Source of the DNA: Geminicoccus roseus DSM 18922
GTDB lineage: Bacteria > Pseudomonadota > Alphaproteobacteria > Geminicoccales > Geminicoccaceae
Assembly: GCF_000427665.1 (NCBI RefSeq)
Contig: NZ_KE386572.1
Location: 1,822,196 to 1,886,195 of the forward strand
Direction of reading: 5' to 3'
DNA length: 64,000 nt
Shown: piece after piece, positions 43,980 to 52,808 of the stretch
Layout of the letters: the number at the start of each line of letters is the position of its first letter
Position numbering within the stretch: position 1 is the first letter of the stretch
The notes under the pieces: generated by a model
Databases searched by the model: none
Told to the model about the DNA's origin: nothing
Seen by the model: the letters and a program-made list of their open reading frames with translations, nothing else
Made by a program: the position numbers and the translations under genes

Positions 43980-45535
43980 TGTTCCAGAAGCAGGCTGCCG
44001 CCCCGGTCCAGGCGGCGCTCCTTTCCATTGATGGCCTGTGCAAGAGCTTCTTTGGCGTTCAGGTCCTGCACGACGTGAGCTTCGAGCTTGGCCGTGGACG
44101 CGTGCTCGGCCTGATCGGCGAGAACGGGTCGGGCAAGTCCACCACGATGAACATCCTGGGCGGCATCCATCAGCCGGACCGGGGCAGGATGACCATTGAC
44201 GGGCAGCCCTATCGCCCCAAGGGCCCACGGGACGCCGAGGCCGCCGGCATCGCGTTCATCCACCAGGAACTGAACCTCTTCAAGAACCTGACGATCGAGG
44301 AGAACCTGTTCATCAACGGGTTCCCGAAGCTGATCCCGGGCCTGCCCTTCATCGACCGGCGCAAGATCCGCGCCCGCGCAAGGGAACTGCTGGAGGCGAT
44401 CGACCTGGACCTGGATCCAGCTCGTCCGGTCAGCCGGCTGTCGCAGGGCGAGCGCCAGCTGGTCGAGATCGCAAAGGCCTTGGGCTCCGACGCCCGGATC
44501 GTGATCTTCGACGAACCGACGACCTCGCTCACCGCACGCGAGACCGAGCGGCTGTTCGCGCAGATCCAGCGCCTGAAGGCCAAGGGCATCTCGGTCATCT
44601 ATATCAGCCACATCCTGTCGGACGTGATGCGGCTGACCGACGACATCGTGGTGCTGCGCGACGGCCAGATGGTCGCCCGCGCCCAGACCCGCCAGATGAG
44701 CGTCGACAAGCTGATCACCGCCATGGTCGGCCGCACCATCGACCAGATCTACCCACCGAGGGACACCCGGCCGGAAGAGGGGCAGCCGGTACTGGAAGTG
44801 GAGAAACTGACCCAGCCGGGAATGATCAGGGACGTCAGCTTCAAGGTCCGTCGTGGGGAGGTGCTCGGCATCTCCGGCCTGATGGGCTCCGGCCGCTCCG
44901 AGATGGCCCGCATCCTGTTCGGCCTGGACCCCTATGCCTCCGGCCGGATCGTCATTGACGGCCAGCCCCTGGAGCGGCCGACTCCGGAAGCGGCCATGGC
45001 CCGCGGCATCGCCTTCCTGACCGAGGATCGCCGCGCCGAAGGGCTGATGATGGACGGTGCCATTGCCGACAACATCGCCCTGCCTTCCCTGCCGAACTTC
45101 AGCGGCGGCTTCGGGCGTCTCATCCAGCGCACCCGCCTGGGCGATGCCGTGGAGCGGACCGGGCGCGACGTGCAGGTCAACGCCAAGGACTTCGTCCAGA
45201 CCCTGGTCAAGAACCTGTCGGGGGGCAATCAGCAGAAGGTCGTGATCGGCAAGTGGCTGCTGCGCAGCCCGCGCCTGTTCATCCTGGACGAGCCGACCCG
45301 CGGCATCGATGTCGGCGCCAAGTACGAGGTCTACAAGATCATCAACCGGCTCGCGGCGGAGGGGACCGGCGTGCTGGTGATCAGCTCGGAGATCGAGGAA
45401 CTGATCGGCATGTGCGACCGGATCCTGGTGATGAGCCATGGCGAAATCCGCGGCAGCTTCGAGCGCGCCCAGTTCAACCGCGAAAAGATCATGCGCAGCG
45501 CCATGTGGGACGGTCTGAAGAGGAAGGCCAAATGA
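43979..45535 (+). CDS. Sugar ABC importer ATPase with two ABC domains, RbsA/MglA-like
   Basis: Cytoplasmic ATPase of 518 residues with two fused nucleotide-binding domains. The first has Walker A GENGSGKSTT, signature RLSQGERQLVEIA and Walker B IVIFDEPTTSL. The second has the shortened Walker A GLMGSGRSEMARI (Arg in place of Lys), signature NLSGGNQQKVVIG and Walker B LFILDEPTRGID, exactly the RbsA/MglA pattern. It overlaps the permeases at both ends (TGATG and ATGA). Confidence 0.96.
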   Translation: MFQKQAAAPVQAALLSIDGLCKSFFGVQVLHDVSFELGRGRVLGLIGENGSGKSTTMNILGGIHQPDRGRMTIDGQPYRPKGPRDAEAAGIAFIHQELNLFKNLTIEENLFINGFPKLIPGLPFIDRRKIRARARELLEAIDLDLDPARPVSRLSQGERQLVEIAKALGSDARIVIFDEPTTSLTARETERLFAQIQRLKAKGISVIYISHILSDVMRLTDDIVVLRDGQMVARAQTRQMSVDKLITAMVGRTIDQIYPPRDTRPEEGQPVLEVEKLTQPGMIRDVSFKVRRGEVLGISGLMGSGRSEMARILFGLDPYASGRIVIDGQPLERPTPEAAMARGIAFLTEDRRAEGLMMDGAIADNIALPSLPNFSGGFGRLIQRTRLGDAVERTGRDVQVNAKDFVQTLVKNLSGGNQQKVVIGKWLLRSPRLFILDEPTRGIDVGAKYEVYKIINRLAAEGTGVLVISSEIEELIGMCDRILVMSHGEIRGSFERAQFNREKIMRSAMWDGLKRKAK

Positions 45536-46515
45536 GCGCCGTCGACAGCCGCCGCCTCCGCCTGCTCCTTCTGCAGAATGCGCCGCTGATCCTGTTCCTG
45601 GTGCTGGTGGCGGTGTTCGGCTCGATGTCCGACCGCTTCCTCAGCCCGACCAACTTCATGAACATCGTCACCCAGGCCGCCCATATCGCGATCATCGCGA
45701 TCGGGATGACCTTCGTGCTGCTCGTGGCGGGCATCGACCTGTCGGTCGGGGCCAACATGTATGCGAGCTGCATCGTGGTGGCCCTCTACATGAAGGGCTG
45801 GAACCCGGTCTTCGGCTTCACGGTCGCGGCCGTGCTGGGGCTGGCGTTCGGCGCGGTCAACGCTTTCGTCATCACCCGTTTGCGGGTTCCAGCCTTCATC
45901 GCCACCCTGGCGACCTTGTTCGTCGGCCGCGCCATCGGGCTCTATCTGTCCGGCGTGAAGATGATCCCGTTCGGCAAGGAGATCCTGCTGCTCGGCCGCA
46001 CCACCTGGCTGGGCCTGCCGGTACCGATCTGGATCTTCCTGGTGGTGTTCCTGGTCGCCCTGGTGACGCTGAGACTGACCACGTTCGGGCGGCAGGTCTA
46101 TGCCGTCGGCGCCGATCCGGAGGCGGCCGGGAAAGCCGGGATCGACGTGCGGAAGATCCTGTTCGCGGTCTACTGCATCGCTGGAGCGTGCGCCGCGATC
46201 GGTGGCCTGGTCTCCGCCAGCCAGGTCGCGGCCGCATCATCTACCTTCGGGTTCCAGAAGGAATTCCCCGTCATCGCCGCAGCCGTGCTGGGGGGCACGT
46301 CGCTGTTCGGCGGGCGTGGCGGGGTGATCGGGACTGTCTTCGGCGCGATCCTGATCCAGACCGTGGAGAACGGTTTGGTGATGATCAACGCCGATCCCTA
46401 TGTCTACCCGCTCGTGGTGAGCGCCATCATCTTCCTGGCGGTGCTGGTCGACAGCCTGCGCACGGACATGCTGGAGCGCCTGGAGCGGCGCAAGATCAGG
46501 GTCGAGGCAGCCTGA
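45532..46515 (+). CDS. Sugar ABC importer permease 2, RbsC-like
   Basis: A 327-residue RbsC-family permease, start overlapping the ATPase stop by ATGA. Landmarks: IGMTFVLLVAGIDLSVGANM, RLRVPAFIATLATLFVGRAI, VGADPEAAGKAGIDVRKILF and AAAVLGGTSLFGGRGGVIG. It differs clearly from permease 1, so the channel is probably a heterodimer. A hairpin begins six bases after its stop. Confidence 0.94.
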   Translation: MSAVDSRRLRLLLLQNAPLILFLVLVAVFGSMSDRFLSPTNFMNIVTQAAHIAIIAIGMTFVLLVAGIDLSVGANMYASCIVVALYMKGWNPVFGFTVAAVLGLAFGAVNAFVITRLRVPAFIATLATLFVGRAIGLYLSGVKMIPFGKEILLLGRTTWLGLPVPIWIFLVVFLVALVTLRLTTFGRQVYAVGADPEAAGKAGIDVRKILFAVYCIAGACAAIGGLVSASQVAAASSTFGFQKEFPVIAAAVLGGTSLFGGRGGVIGTVFGAILIQTVENGLVMINADPYVYPLVVSAIIFLAVLVDSLRTDMLERLERRKIRVEAA

Positions 46516-46833
46516 GGGATGCCGCGCCCTGTCGGGGGGCATGGCGCGGCTTATCCACCGGGGCAACTCTACGTCTTATCTGGACGAGCGCGAGGCAGGC
46601 TGCTGGGATAGCCGCCTGTCTTGCGAGGCAGTTTGTCCTGGATGGCTTGGAAGTCATTTCCTGTACCGAGCGCGTTGGCTCGCTGGACGATGTAGATTAT
46701 AGCTTGAATGGCTGCAGCCGTTCCGCTGATCCATCTCCAGATAGCTTTGGTTTGTCGAACTTGCGATGATGGAAGGTGGTGCCATCGCGTCCCGTTGGCG
46801 TCTGGCGGTCGCAGCCATATCAGGGAGGAAAAC
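46516..46833. other. 318-base gap before the kelch-like gene
   Basis: Apart from the hairpin near its start I see no gene here. AGGGAGGAAA at about 46822-46831 is the ribosome-binding site of the next gene. No convincing promoter pair was found. Confidence 0.5.
46521..46550 (+). terminator. Hairpin ending the sugar ABC operon
   Basis: GCCGCGCC and its exact complement (eight pairs) flank a 14-base loop and start six bases past the permease stop, followed by TTATCC. Likely an intrinsic terminator, with a weak T tract. Confidence 0.55.
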
Positions 46834-48261
46834 ATGCTCAGATCATGGCGGCGGACGCTCACCGTCTGCGCGGCGGCCTGGATGGCGCTTGGGGGTGATC
46901 CCGCCCACGCCGACAACCAGACGCCGACCACCTCACCGATCACGGTCGGCAGCAAGGATCTGCCGTTCGACATCGAATTGAAGCGCATCGACACCGATGG
47001 AAGGCTGCCCACTCTGCAGGGGTCGTTCGTCGGCACCTATGCCAGCATGTGGGTCCTGATCGGCGGCCGCACGAGTGGCCTGCACGACTTCACCGACGAC
47101 CCGCTCAAGAACTTCCCGCCCCGCGCGCAGAGCCGGCGGATCTGGGTGGTCGACACCAACACCTGGAAGACCTGGTCGCGCTCGCTTTACAACTCAGGCC
47201 TGGGCCTGGACCAGCATGATCATCTGGCATCGTTCGCCGGCCACTCGATCCAGCGCGGGAAGACCCTCTACCTGATCGGCGGCTACGGCTATTCGCGCAA
47301 GCGCAAGCAGTTCGAAACCTTCCCGACGATGACCGCGATGGAACTGCCGGCAATCATTCGCTGGGTGCAGTCGCCCTCCACATCGCCGAAGCTGCCGCAA
47401 CTCCTCCGCCATCTGCAGGACGAGACGCTGCGCGTCACCGGCGGCCAGATGACGTTCCTCCGCAACCGCGCGATCCTGGCGTTCGGCCACGACTTCGCCG
47501 GCGGCTATGGCGATCCGAGCGCCGTGCAGACCTATACCGGCCAGGTGCGCAGCTTCGACATTGTGGACGACGGCCGCCGCCTGGCGATCGCCAACGTCAC
47601 CAAGGTGCCGCAGACGCCCGACTACACCAACTTCCGCCGGCGCGACTATTCGCTCGGGGCGTTCATGGAGGGCGGGCAGGAGAAGGCCGTCGCGTTCGCC
47701 GGCGTGTTCACTGAAACCGACGGCGCCTTCACCGTCCCAGTCGAGATCGATGCCAGCGGGGTGCCCTCGCAGGCAGACCCGGCTGCCAAGGATACCTTCA
47801 AGCAGGGCATGAACATTTACGACACGGCCCGGCTGGGCATCTACGACACGGCGACCAAGGCGACCCACAACGTGCTCTTCGGCGGGATCTCCTACGAGAC
47901 CTACGATGAAGCTACGGGCAAGTTCGTGGCTGACACGAACTTCCCGTTCACCAACCAGGTGACCAACGTCGTGCGGGACCGTCACGGCGACTACCGTCAG
48001 TATCTGTTGCCGACGACCTTCCCCACCGTCTCGGGGCCTGATGTCGACAGCTATCTGTTCGGTGCCGAGGCGAAGGTCTTCCTGAAGCCGGGGCTGCCGA
48101 CCAAGGGCAGCGAGCTGGTCGACCTGCAGGCGGTGCGAAAGATGCCGGGAAAGGCGAATGTGGTCGGCTGGATCTATGGCGGGATCGCCGCCACCCAGCC
48201 GAACTTCGGGCCAAGCACCGCATCGAACGAATTGTTCGAAATCGTGCTCGAGGAGAAGTAG
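46834..48261 (+). CDS. Secreted kelch-like beta-propeller protein
   Basis: A 475-residue exported protein. The signal peptide (MLRSWRRTLTVCAAAWMALG... cleaved after PAHA) is followed by several kelch-like blades marked by Gly-Gly plus aromatic patterns: MWVLIGGRTSGLHDF, TLYLIGGYGYSRKR, NVLFGGISYETYDE and VVGWIYGGIAATQPN, with RIWVVDTNTWKTWSRSL as a typical kelch second strand. No catalytic domain is obvious. ATG 46834 is chosen for its AGGGAGGAAA. Periplasmic or extracellular carbohydrate- or protein-binding is a guess from the fold; no operon partner is evident. Confidence 0.75.
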   Translation: MLRSWRRTLTVCAAAWMALGGDPAHADNQTPTTSPITVGSKDLPFDIELKRIDTDGRLPTLQGSFVGTYASMWVLIGGRTSGLHDFTDDPLKNFPPRAQSRRIWVVDTNTWKTWSRSLYNSGLGLDQHDHLASFAGHSIQRGKTLYLIGGYGYSRKRKQFETFPTMTAMELPAIIRWVQSPSTSPKLPQLLRHLQDETLRVTGGQMTFLRNRAILAFGHDFAGGYGDPSAVQTYTGQVRSFDIVDDGRRLAIANVTKVPQTPDYTNFRRRDYSLGAFMEGGQEKAVAFAGVFTETDGAFTVPVEIDASGVPSQADPAAKDTFKQGMNIYDTARLGIYDTATKATHNVLFGGISYETYDEATGKFVADTNFPFTNQVTNVVRDRHGDYRQYLLPTTFPTVSGPDVDSYLFGAEAKVFLKPGLPTKGSELVDLQAVRKMPGKANVVGWIYGGIAATQPNFGPSTASNELFEIVLEEK

Positions 48262-48562
48262 GAGGGCCGCCGGATCCGGTCCGGTAGGCTCGCCTGCATG
48301 TCGCTCCCAGATCAGGGGGGCGGCATGCAGGGGAGGAGGTGTCGCACGTCCCTCTCCATCCTCCGGGAGGATCATTCTCCTGCCGGCAGCCCGTACCAAG
48401 AAGGTCAGTCGGGTCTGCAGAGCCTGGAGGCGCTCCCGCCGCGACTGGGATGGCAGCCAGGCTGCCTGCCAATCGAGCCGGAGCAGGAAGCGCAGGCTGG
48501 ATCGTCTGTCCGCCTCGATCTTTTTGGACCGTAAACGACATCGCGGTCGTGCAGCAATTGCC
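48262..48562. other. Gap between convergent genes with a strong hairpin
   Basis: No gene recognised. Besides the 48293-48331 hairpin it holds a CCGGATCCGG palindrome at 48270-48279. The region receives transcription from both sides. Confidence 0.5.
48293..48331 (+). terminator. Long stem-loop after the kelch-like gene
   Basis: CCTGCATG at 48293-48300 pairs exactly with CATGCAGG at 48324-48331, and the inner bases continue pairing (CGC with GCG, CCC with GGG) with two wobbles and one bulge, leaving a six-base loop. It starts 32 bases after the stop. There is no T run behind it, so it may be a terminator, an RNA-stabilising structure or both. Confidence 0.45.
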
Positions 48563-49027
48563 TCAATTGTTGTTGCCGCGGAAGCTTCCGTTCATATTGT
48601 TGCCATTGCCGCTGCTATTGTTGTTGTTGCCATTGCCGCTGCTATTGTTGTTGTTGCCATTGTTGTTGCCAACATTGTTATTGCCGTTGTTGTTTCCTCT
48701 GTTGTTATTTCCGTTCATATTGCCTATATTGTTGTTTCCATTGCCGGAGCCGGCGTTCTTGTTGCCATTCCCGAACCCGTTATTGTTTTTTCCGTTGTTG
48801 TAGCCGTGGTTGCGCCTGTCATATCGCTGATGCGGCTTGCCGAAGCCATACTTCTCCCGCAGGTCCTTGAGCGTCGGCCGATGGGCCGACAGGTGATCGC
48901 GGTAAGGCATATGCTGGCCATAGGAGCGATACGTCTGGACCGTGTCGTGCCGGGAAGACCCGGCTTCCACGACGCTTCCGGCCGTCATCATCGCGCAGGC
49001 CGCAGCGGCGACCATCATGATTCTCAC
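48563..49027 (-). CDS. Secreted Asn/Gly-repeat protein 1
   Basis: A 154-residue exported protein. I use the GTG at 49027 behind GGAGGATC; it gives the signal MRIMMVAAAACAMMTAGSVV. A short conserved-looking block follows (SYGQHMPYRDHLSAHRPTLK, DLREKYGFGKPHQ), then from about residue 74 to the end almost only Asn and Gly (NNNGNNNVGNNNGNNNN), closing with two copies of NNNNSSGNG. The last segment is encoded by a perfect 27-base tandem duplication. It lies about 98 bases downstream of a second such protein. Asn/Gly repeats of this kind suggest a flexible, amyloid- or gel-forming surface or matrix protein; that is inference. No named family recognised. Confidence 0.78.
   Translation of the reverse strand: MRIMMVAAAACAMMTAGSVVEAGSSRHDTVQTYRSYGQHMPYRDHLSAHRPTLKDLREKYGFGKPHQRYDRRNHGYNNGKNNNGFGNGNKNAGSGNGNNNIGNMNGNNNRGNNNGNNNVGNNNGNNNNSSGNGNNNNSSGNGNNMNGSFRGNNN
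48601..48654. repeat. Perfect 27-base tandem duplication
   Basis: Two exact adjacent 27-base copies (48601-48627 and 48628-48654) encode the repeated NNNNSSGNG unit at the C-terminus of the Asn/Gly-rich protein. In-frame length fits slippage or unequal recombination as the source. Confidence 0.9.
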
Positions 49028-49124
49028 GAGCCCGATCCTCCAACAGATCAGAGAGAACGACACTCCCCGCAGCTCGCGCCACGGGGAGTGCCGTCGTCAG
49101 CTACTCACGACAAGAGGCTGAAGA

Positions 49125-49487
49125 TCAACGGTTGTCGTTACCGTTGAAGTTGCCGTTGTTGCTGCCGTAGTTGCGGTTGCCGTTGTCGTTGCCGTTGTCG
49201 TTGCTACGGCTGTACCACTTGCCGTTTCCGTTGCCGTTCACGTTGCCGTTGCTGTTGCCGTAGTTGTAGTTGCCGTTGCCGCTACCGTTGTAGCTGCCAT
49301 AGTTGTAGTTGCCGTTCTCGTTGCCGTTATAGCTGCCGTAGTTGTTGTTGCCGTTGTAGTTGCCATTGCCGTTGCCGACATTGCCATTGCCATTGCCGTT
49401 GCCATTGCCGCTACCGCCGGCCAGCGCCGTGGCGGACAGCAGACCGAGAACCGCGGCCGAGCACAGAATCGTCTTCACGAGCTTCAT
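49125..49487 (-). CDS. Secreted Asn/Gly/Tyr-repeat protein 2
   Basis: A 120-residue exported protein: signal peptide MKLVKTILCSAAVLGLLSAT, cleavage after ALA, then GGSGNGNGNGNGNVGNGNGN and three 13-residue repeats at residues 47-85 (NNNYGSYNGNENG, NYNYGSYNGSGNG, NYNYGNSNGNVNG), a KWYSRS break, and another Asn/Gly/Asp run to the end. Regular Tyr spacing in an Asn/Gly background resembles amyloid-like or prion-like proteins. ATG 49487 has AAGGGAG upstream. It heads the pair with the protein at 48563-49027. No family recognised. Confidence 0.8.
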   Translation of the reverse strand: MKLVKTILCSAAVLGLLSATALAGGSGNGNGNGNGNVGNGNGNYNGNNNYGSYNGNENGNYNYGSYNGSGNGNYNYGNSNGNVNGNGNGKWYSRSNDNGNDNGNRNYGSNNGNFNGNDNR

Positions 49488-50302
49488 AAATAATACTCCC
49501 TTATGCCGCCGACGCCGTTGGTCAGTTTAATTCTGGGGCGCCGAAGGTGATACTCGTATAACATGCAAACTTAAGGGGCTTCTACAAATAATTGCATCAG
49601 AATGCACTTTTTTTTATTCAAAAAAAAACTATAAGAATATTTATTCTCAGCTACAAAAATAGCTGAGTCATAGAAATATACATCTTGTTCGGATGTTACT
49701 ACCGCATCATGGCGGCAGGATGTTCCTGTATGGCCCCGAAGCGTATCCCATCGAGTGTCCATATCCTGTTTTGGGAGGACGAAACATCGATGACATGTTC
49801 CGATCCCGTGGATGCGTCAGGTGCTGAGAGCTCTGATCACGTTCAACATGATGCTGATCTGTTATCTTTGAATATTCAGAGGTAGCAATCAGTGACAATT
49901 ATATACATACTCGTAAAATACCAAATTCAAATTGTGTCTATTTGGAAAATAAAAGCAAATCTTTATGAATTAAACTCTAGTGTATTCAGAATAACTGGAT
50001 TCTTCTGGAAACAAACATTAATAAAAGGACTAGCAATGGAAGCTGTTTTGATTATAGGCAGGATAGTAGTTAATCGCTTCGTGGGCAAGTGTTCATGTCG
50101 TGTATTAAGGGGTGCGTGCGGTGCTGCACGATGGCTGGCAGGAGCATGCCTCGGGCAGAACGAAAATCTGTTCGCGCGGCTGCGTCACCCGCCCAGGTTG
50201 CATGGAGGGATGGAAGCGAGCGGCTGGCCTTCAACGACCGCCACTTGGATGAACTGCGGGTTCAGGTGGGCGAAGCCCGGCCCTGCGGCGGAGCCCTTGT
50301 CT
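49488..50302. other. 815-base gap, AT-rich from about 49560 to 50100
   Basis: No gene called. From about 49560 to 50100 the sequence is strongly AT-rich with A and T runs, unlike the surroundings. A plus-strand open frame at 49892-50473 reads through the AT-rich part into sequence antisense to the flavoprotein gene, has no signal or motif, and is rejected. The promoter of the Asn/Gly protein pair should lie at the left edge. Confidence 0.55.
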
Positions 50303-52711
50303 TCAGCCCCTCAGGCGTATGTTCTGTGGATCGAATGGCGCTTCCGCCGTGACGACAGCCGGATGCGCTTCTCCTACGATCTCGACCGACAGTCGGGTCC
50401 CCGCCAGGGCATGGCTGTTCTCTACATAGGCCAGCGCGATCGATTGCCGGATGCGATGCCCGTAACCTGCTGAGCCGACCAGGCCCACCGGCCGCTCGCC
50501 GTCGAGGACCCGTGCCACCGGGATGGCATCGACCCTGTCCCCATCCAGAAGCAGCGTCACCAGGCTCTGCCCGTACCCAGCCCGCCTGCGCATCAGGAGT
50601 CCTTCCCGCCCGATGAAGTCCGGCTTGGAGAGATCGACGAAGCGCTCCAAGCCCGCCTCATACGGGGTGTACTCCGTGACCAGATCGGTTCCCCAGGAGC
50701 GATAGGCTTTCTCCAGCCTCATACTCTCCAGCGCATAGATGCCAAAGTGCCGGAGGTCGAGACCGTGCCCCGCCGCGACCAGATGGCCATGGACCTCCCG
50801 GACATGCTCCATCGGCACGTGCAACTCGTAACCGAGTTCACCCGCGTAGGAGATACGCATCGCCCAGGCTCTTGCCGAACCGATAGTGACCGGCCGGCAG
50901 GCCATCCAGGGGAATGCCGCCTGATCGAGCGGCGCATCCGTCAACGGTGCCAGGATCTCCCGGGCCCGCGGCCCGGTCAGAAGCAGCGTGTCCAGCCGTG
51001 CAGTGAGATCCGTGATCGTGACGTCGTGCCCTTCCCGGTGCCAGGCCAGGGTGTCGAAATCGTGGTGCTGCGCCGAGGAGGCCGAGCACAGATAGAAGCG
51101 GTCCTCGTCCAGGCAGGCGACCGTGAATTCCGACCGGATACCTCCGGCAGGGGTGAGCGCATAGCCCAGGCTGACCCGCCCAGGCCGCGGCAGCCGAGAG
51201 CATAGCACCCGATCCAGCAGGGCAGACGCGCCTGGCCCGCTCACTTCGAACTTGCTGAAGCCCGGCAGGTCGAGCAGGCCTGCCGCCTCATGCACGGCCT
51301 GCACTTCGGCGGCCACGAACTCATGCCAGCCTGGCCGGCGGAAGGACGGCCTCTTAGCTTCGGCCGGCCCAAAGAAGGTCGGGCGCTCCCAGCCGCCGCG
51401 CACGCCGAACTGGGCTCCTTCGGCCTTGAGCAGGTCGTACAGGGGCGAGGTCTTCATCGGCCGGTGGGCCGGCCATTCCTGCACCGGAAACCCGATCGCG
51501 TACTCGTGCTGATAGAGTTCCAGGGCCTTTGCGACGGTATAGGATCTGGTTGCGAACCCGGTGAACCGCCGGGTGTCCAGGTTGAGGACGTCCCAGCCTG
51601 GCTCGCCCTGCGTGATCCACTCCGCGAGGATCCGACCTGCCCCACCACCCTGGCAGATGCCGAAGCTGAAGGCCGCGCAGTTCCAGAAGTTGGCCAGCCC
51701 GTGCACGGGGCCCAGGAGCGGCAGCCCGTCCGGGGTATAGGGAATCGGGCCGTTCACCACGCGCCGCACACCCACCGACCCCAGGATCGGCACACGCGCG
51801 CAAGCCAGCTCGATGTACGGTTCCAGCCTTTCCAGGTCGTCGTTCCAGAGCTGGTTGGCGAAGTCGGCCGGCAGTCCGTCCAGCCACGCCGCCCGGGCGT
51901 TCTCCTTCTCATAGGGGCCGAGAAGAAGTCCGTTGCGTTCCTGCCGAAGGTAGTAGCTGTCGTCCGGGTCGCGCAGCAGAGGCAGCAGACCAGATCGGGC
52001 CGCAAGCTCCGGGATCTCCTCGGTGACGAGATACTGGTGTTCCAAGGTCACGATCGGCAGATCCAGGCCGACCATGGCTCCGACTTCGCCCGCCCGATAC
52101 CCGGCGGCATTCACCACATGCTCCGCCAGCACCTCGCCCTGGGGCGTCTCCAGGCGCCACATCCCGCCCGGTGTTCGGCTGATGGCGGTGACGGGGCAGC
52201 CGCGCCGGATCTCAGCACCGCCAGCCCGTGCCTCCTTGGCCAGGGCCTGGGTCACCATGGAGGGATCGATGTCGCCGTCCAGCGGATCGAGCAGCGCCCC
52301 TTCAAGCCCGTGCAGTTCCAGGAACGGGTGGATCGCTTTGGCTTCCGAAGGGGAAAGGACGCGGAAGTCCAGCCCCTGGGCCCTGGCCATGCCGGCGACA
52401 TGCCGGAACTCGTCGAGCCTGTCCCTGGACTGCGCCAGCCGGAGAGAGCCGGTTACGTGGTAGGTGACGGCATGTTCGGGGTCGGCTGCAAGGCGGCGAT
52501 AGAGTTCCAGGCTGTAGGCCTGCATGCGCATCACCGACCAGGATCCGGAGAAGGTCGGCGTGTTGCCGGCGGCATGCCAGGTGGAACCCGAGGTGAGCTC
52601 GGCTTTCTCCAACAGGAGAAGATCCTTCCAGCCGGCCTCCACCAGGTGCCAGAGCGTGCTGACTCCAGCAATCCCGCCGCCGATCACCACCACCCTTGCC
52701 TGTGTGCGCAT
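50303..52711 (-). CDS. FAD-dependent dimethylglycine/sarcosine dehydrogenase-like protein
   Basis: An 802-residue flavoenzyme of the dimethylglycine/sarcosine dehydrogenase group, which removes N-methyl groups and passes them to tetrahydrofolate. The N-terminal DAO domain has the FAD motif VVVIGGGIAGVSTLWHL (Gly11, Gly13, Gly16) and SGSTWHAAGN, where His46 is the covalent FAD-attachment position in relatives. A FAO_M middle domain and a GcvT-type folate-binding C-terminal half (about 430-800) follow, with GELGYELHVPMEHV and GLERFVDLSKPDFIGREGL. ATG 52711 is preceded by GGGAGAGGG. The exact methylamine is uncertain. It fits with the MttB-family methyltransferase 4 kb further on. Confidence 0.92.
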   Translation of the reverse strand: MRTQARVVVIGGGIAGVSTLWHLVEAGWKDLLLLEKAELTSGSTWHAAGNTPTFSGSWSVMRMQAYSLELYRRLAADPEHAVTYHVTGSLRLAQSRDRLDEFRHVAGMARAQGLDFRVLSPSEAKAIHPFLELHGLEGALLDPLDGDIDPSMVTQALAKEARAGGAEIRRGCPVTAISRTPGGMWRLETPQGEVLAEHVVNAAGYRAGEVGAMVGLDLPIVTLEHQYLVTEEIPELAARSGLLPLLRDPDDSYYLRQERNGLLLGPYEKENARAAWLDGLPADFANQLWNDDLERLEPYIELACARVPILGSVGVRRVVNGPIPYTPDGLPLLGPVHGLANFWNCAAFSFGICQGGGAGRILAEWITQGEPGWDVLNLDTRRFTGFATRSYTVAKALELYQHEYAIGFPVQEWPAHRPMKTSPLYDLLKAEGAQFGVRGGWERPTFFGPAEAKRPSFRRPGWHEFVAAEVQAVHEAAGLLDLPGFSKFEVSGPGASALLDRVLCSRLPRPGRVSLGYALTPAGGIRSEFTVACLDEDRFYLCSASSAQHHDFDTLAWHREGHDVTITDLTARLDTLLLTGPRAREILAPLTDAPLDQAAFPWMACRPVTIGSARAWAMRISYAGELGYELHVPMEHVREVHGHLVAAGHGLDLRHFGIYALESMRLEKAYRSWGTDLVTEYTPYEAGLERFVDLSKPDFIGREGLLMRRRAGYGQSLVTLLLDGDRVDAIPVARVLDGERPVGLVGSAGYGHRIRQSIALAYVENSHALAGTRLSVEIVGEAHPAVVTAEAPFDPQNIRLRG

Positions 52712-52808
52712 GACCCTCTCCCGGCTGCTCCAGGCATCCATGGCGCGATTGGGGCAGCTGGGCCATCCTCGAAACGTCATTTCCTGGCGAACGCAGGGGA
52801 GAGGGCTG

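Noticed and set aside
48158-49147. Plus-strand frame rich in Val and Ile through the repeat region
   Set aside because: It is the complement of Asn/Gly codons; the minus-strand frames have signal peptides and ribosome-binding sites.
49892-50473. Plus-strand frame starting in the AT-rich island
   Set aside because: Crosses from AT-rich non-coding DNA into sequence antisense to the flavoprotein gene; no motif or start signal.
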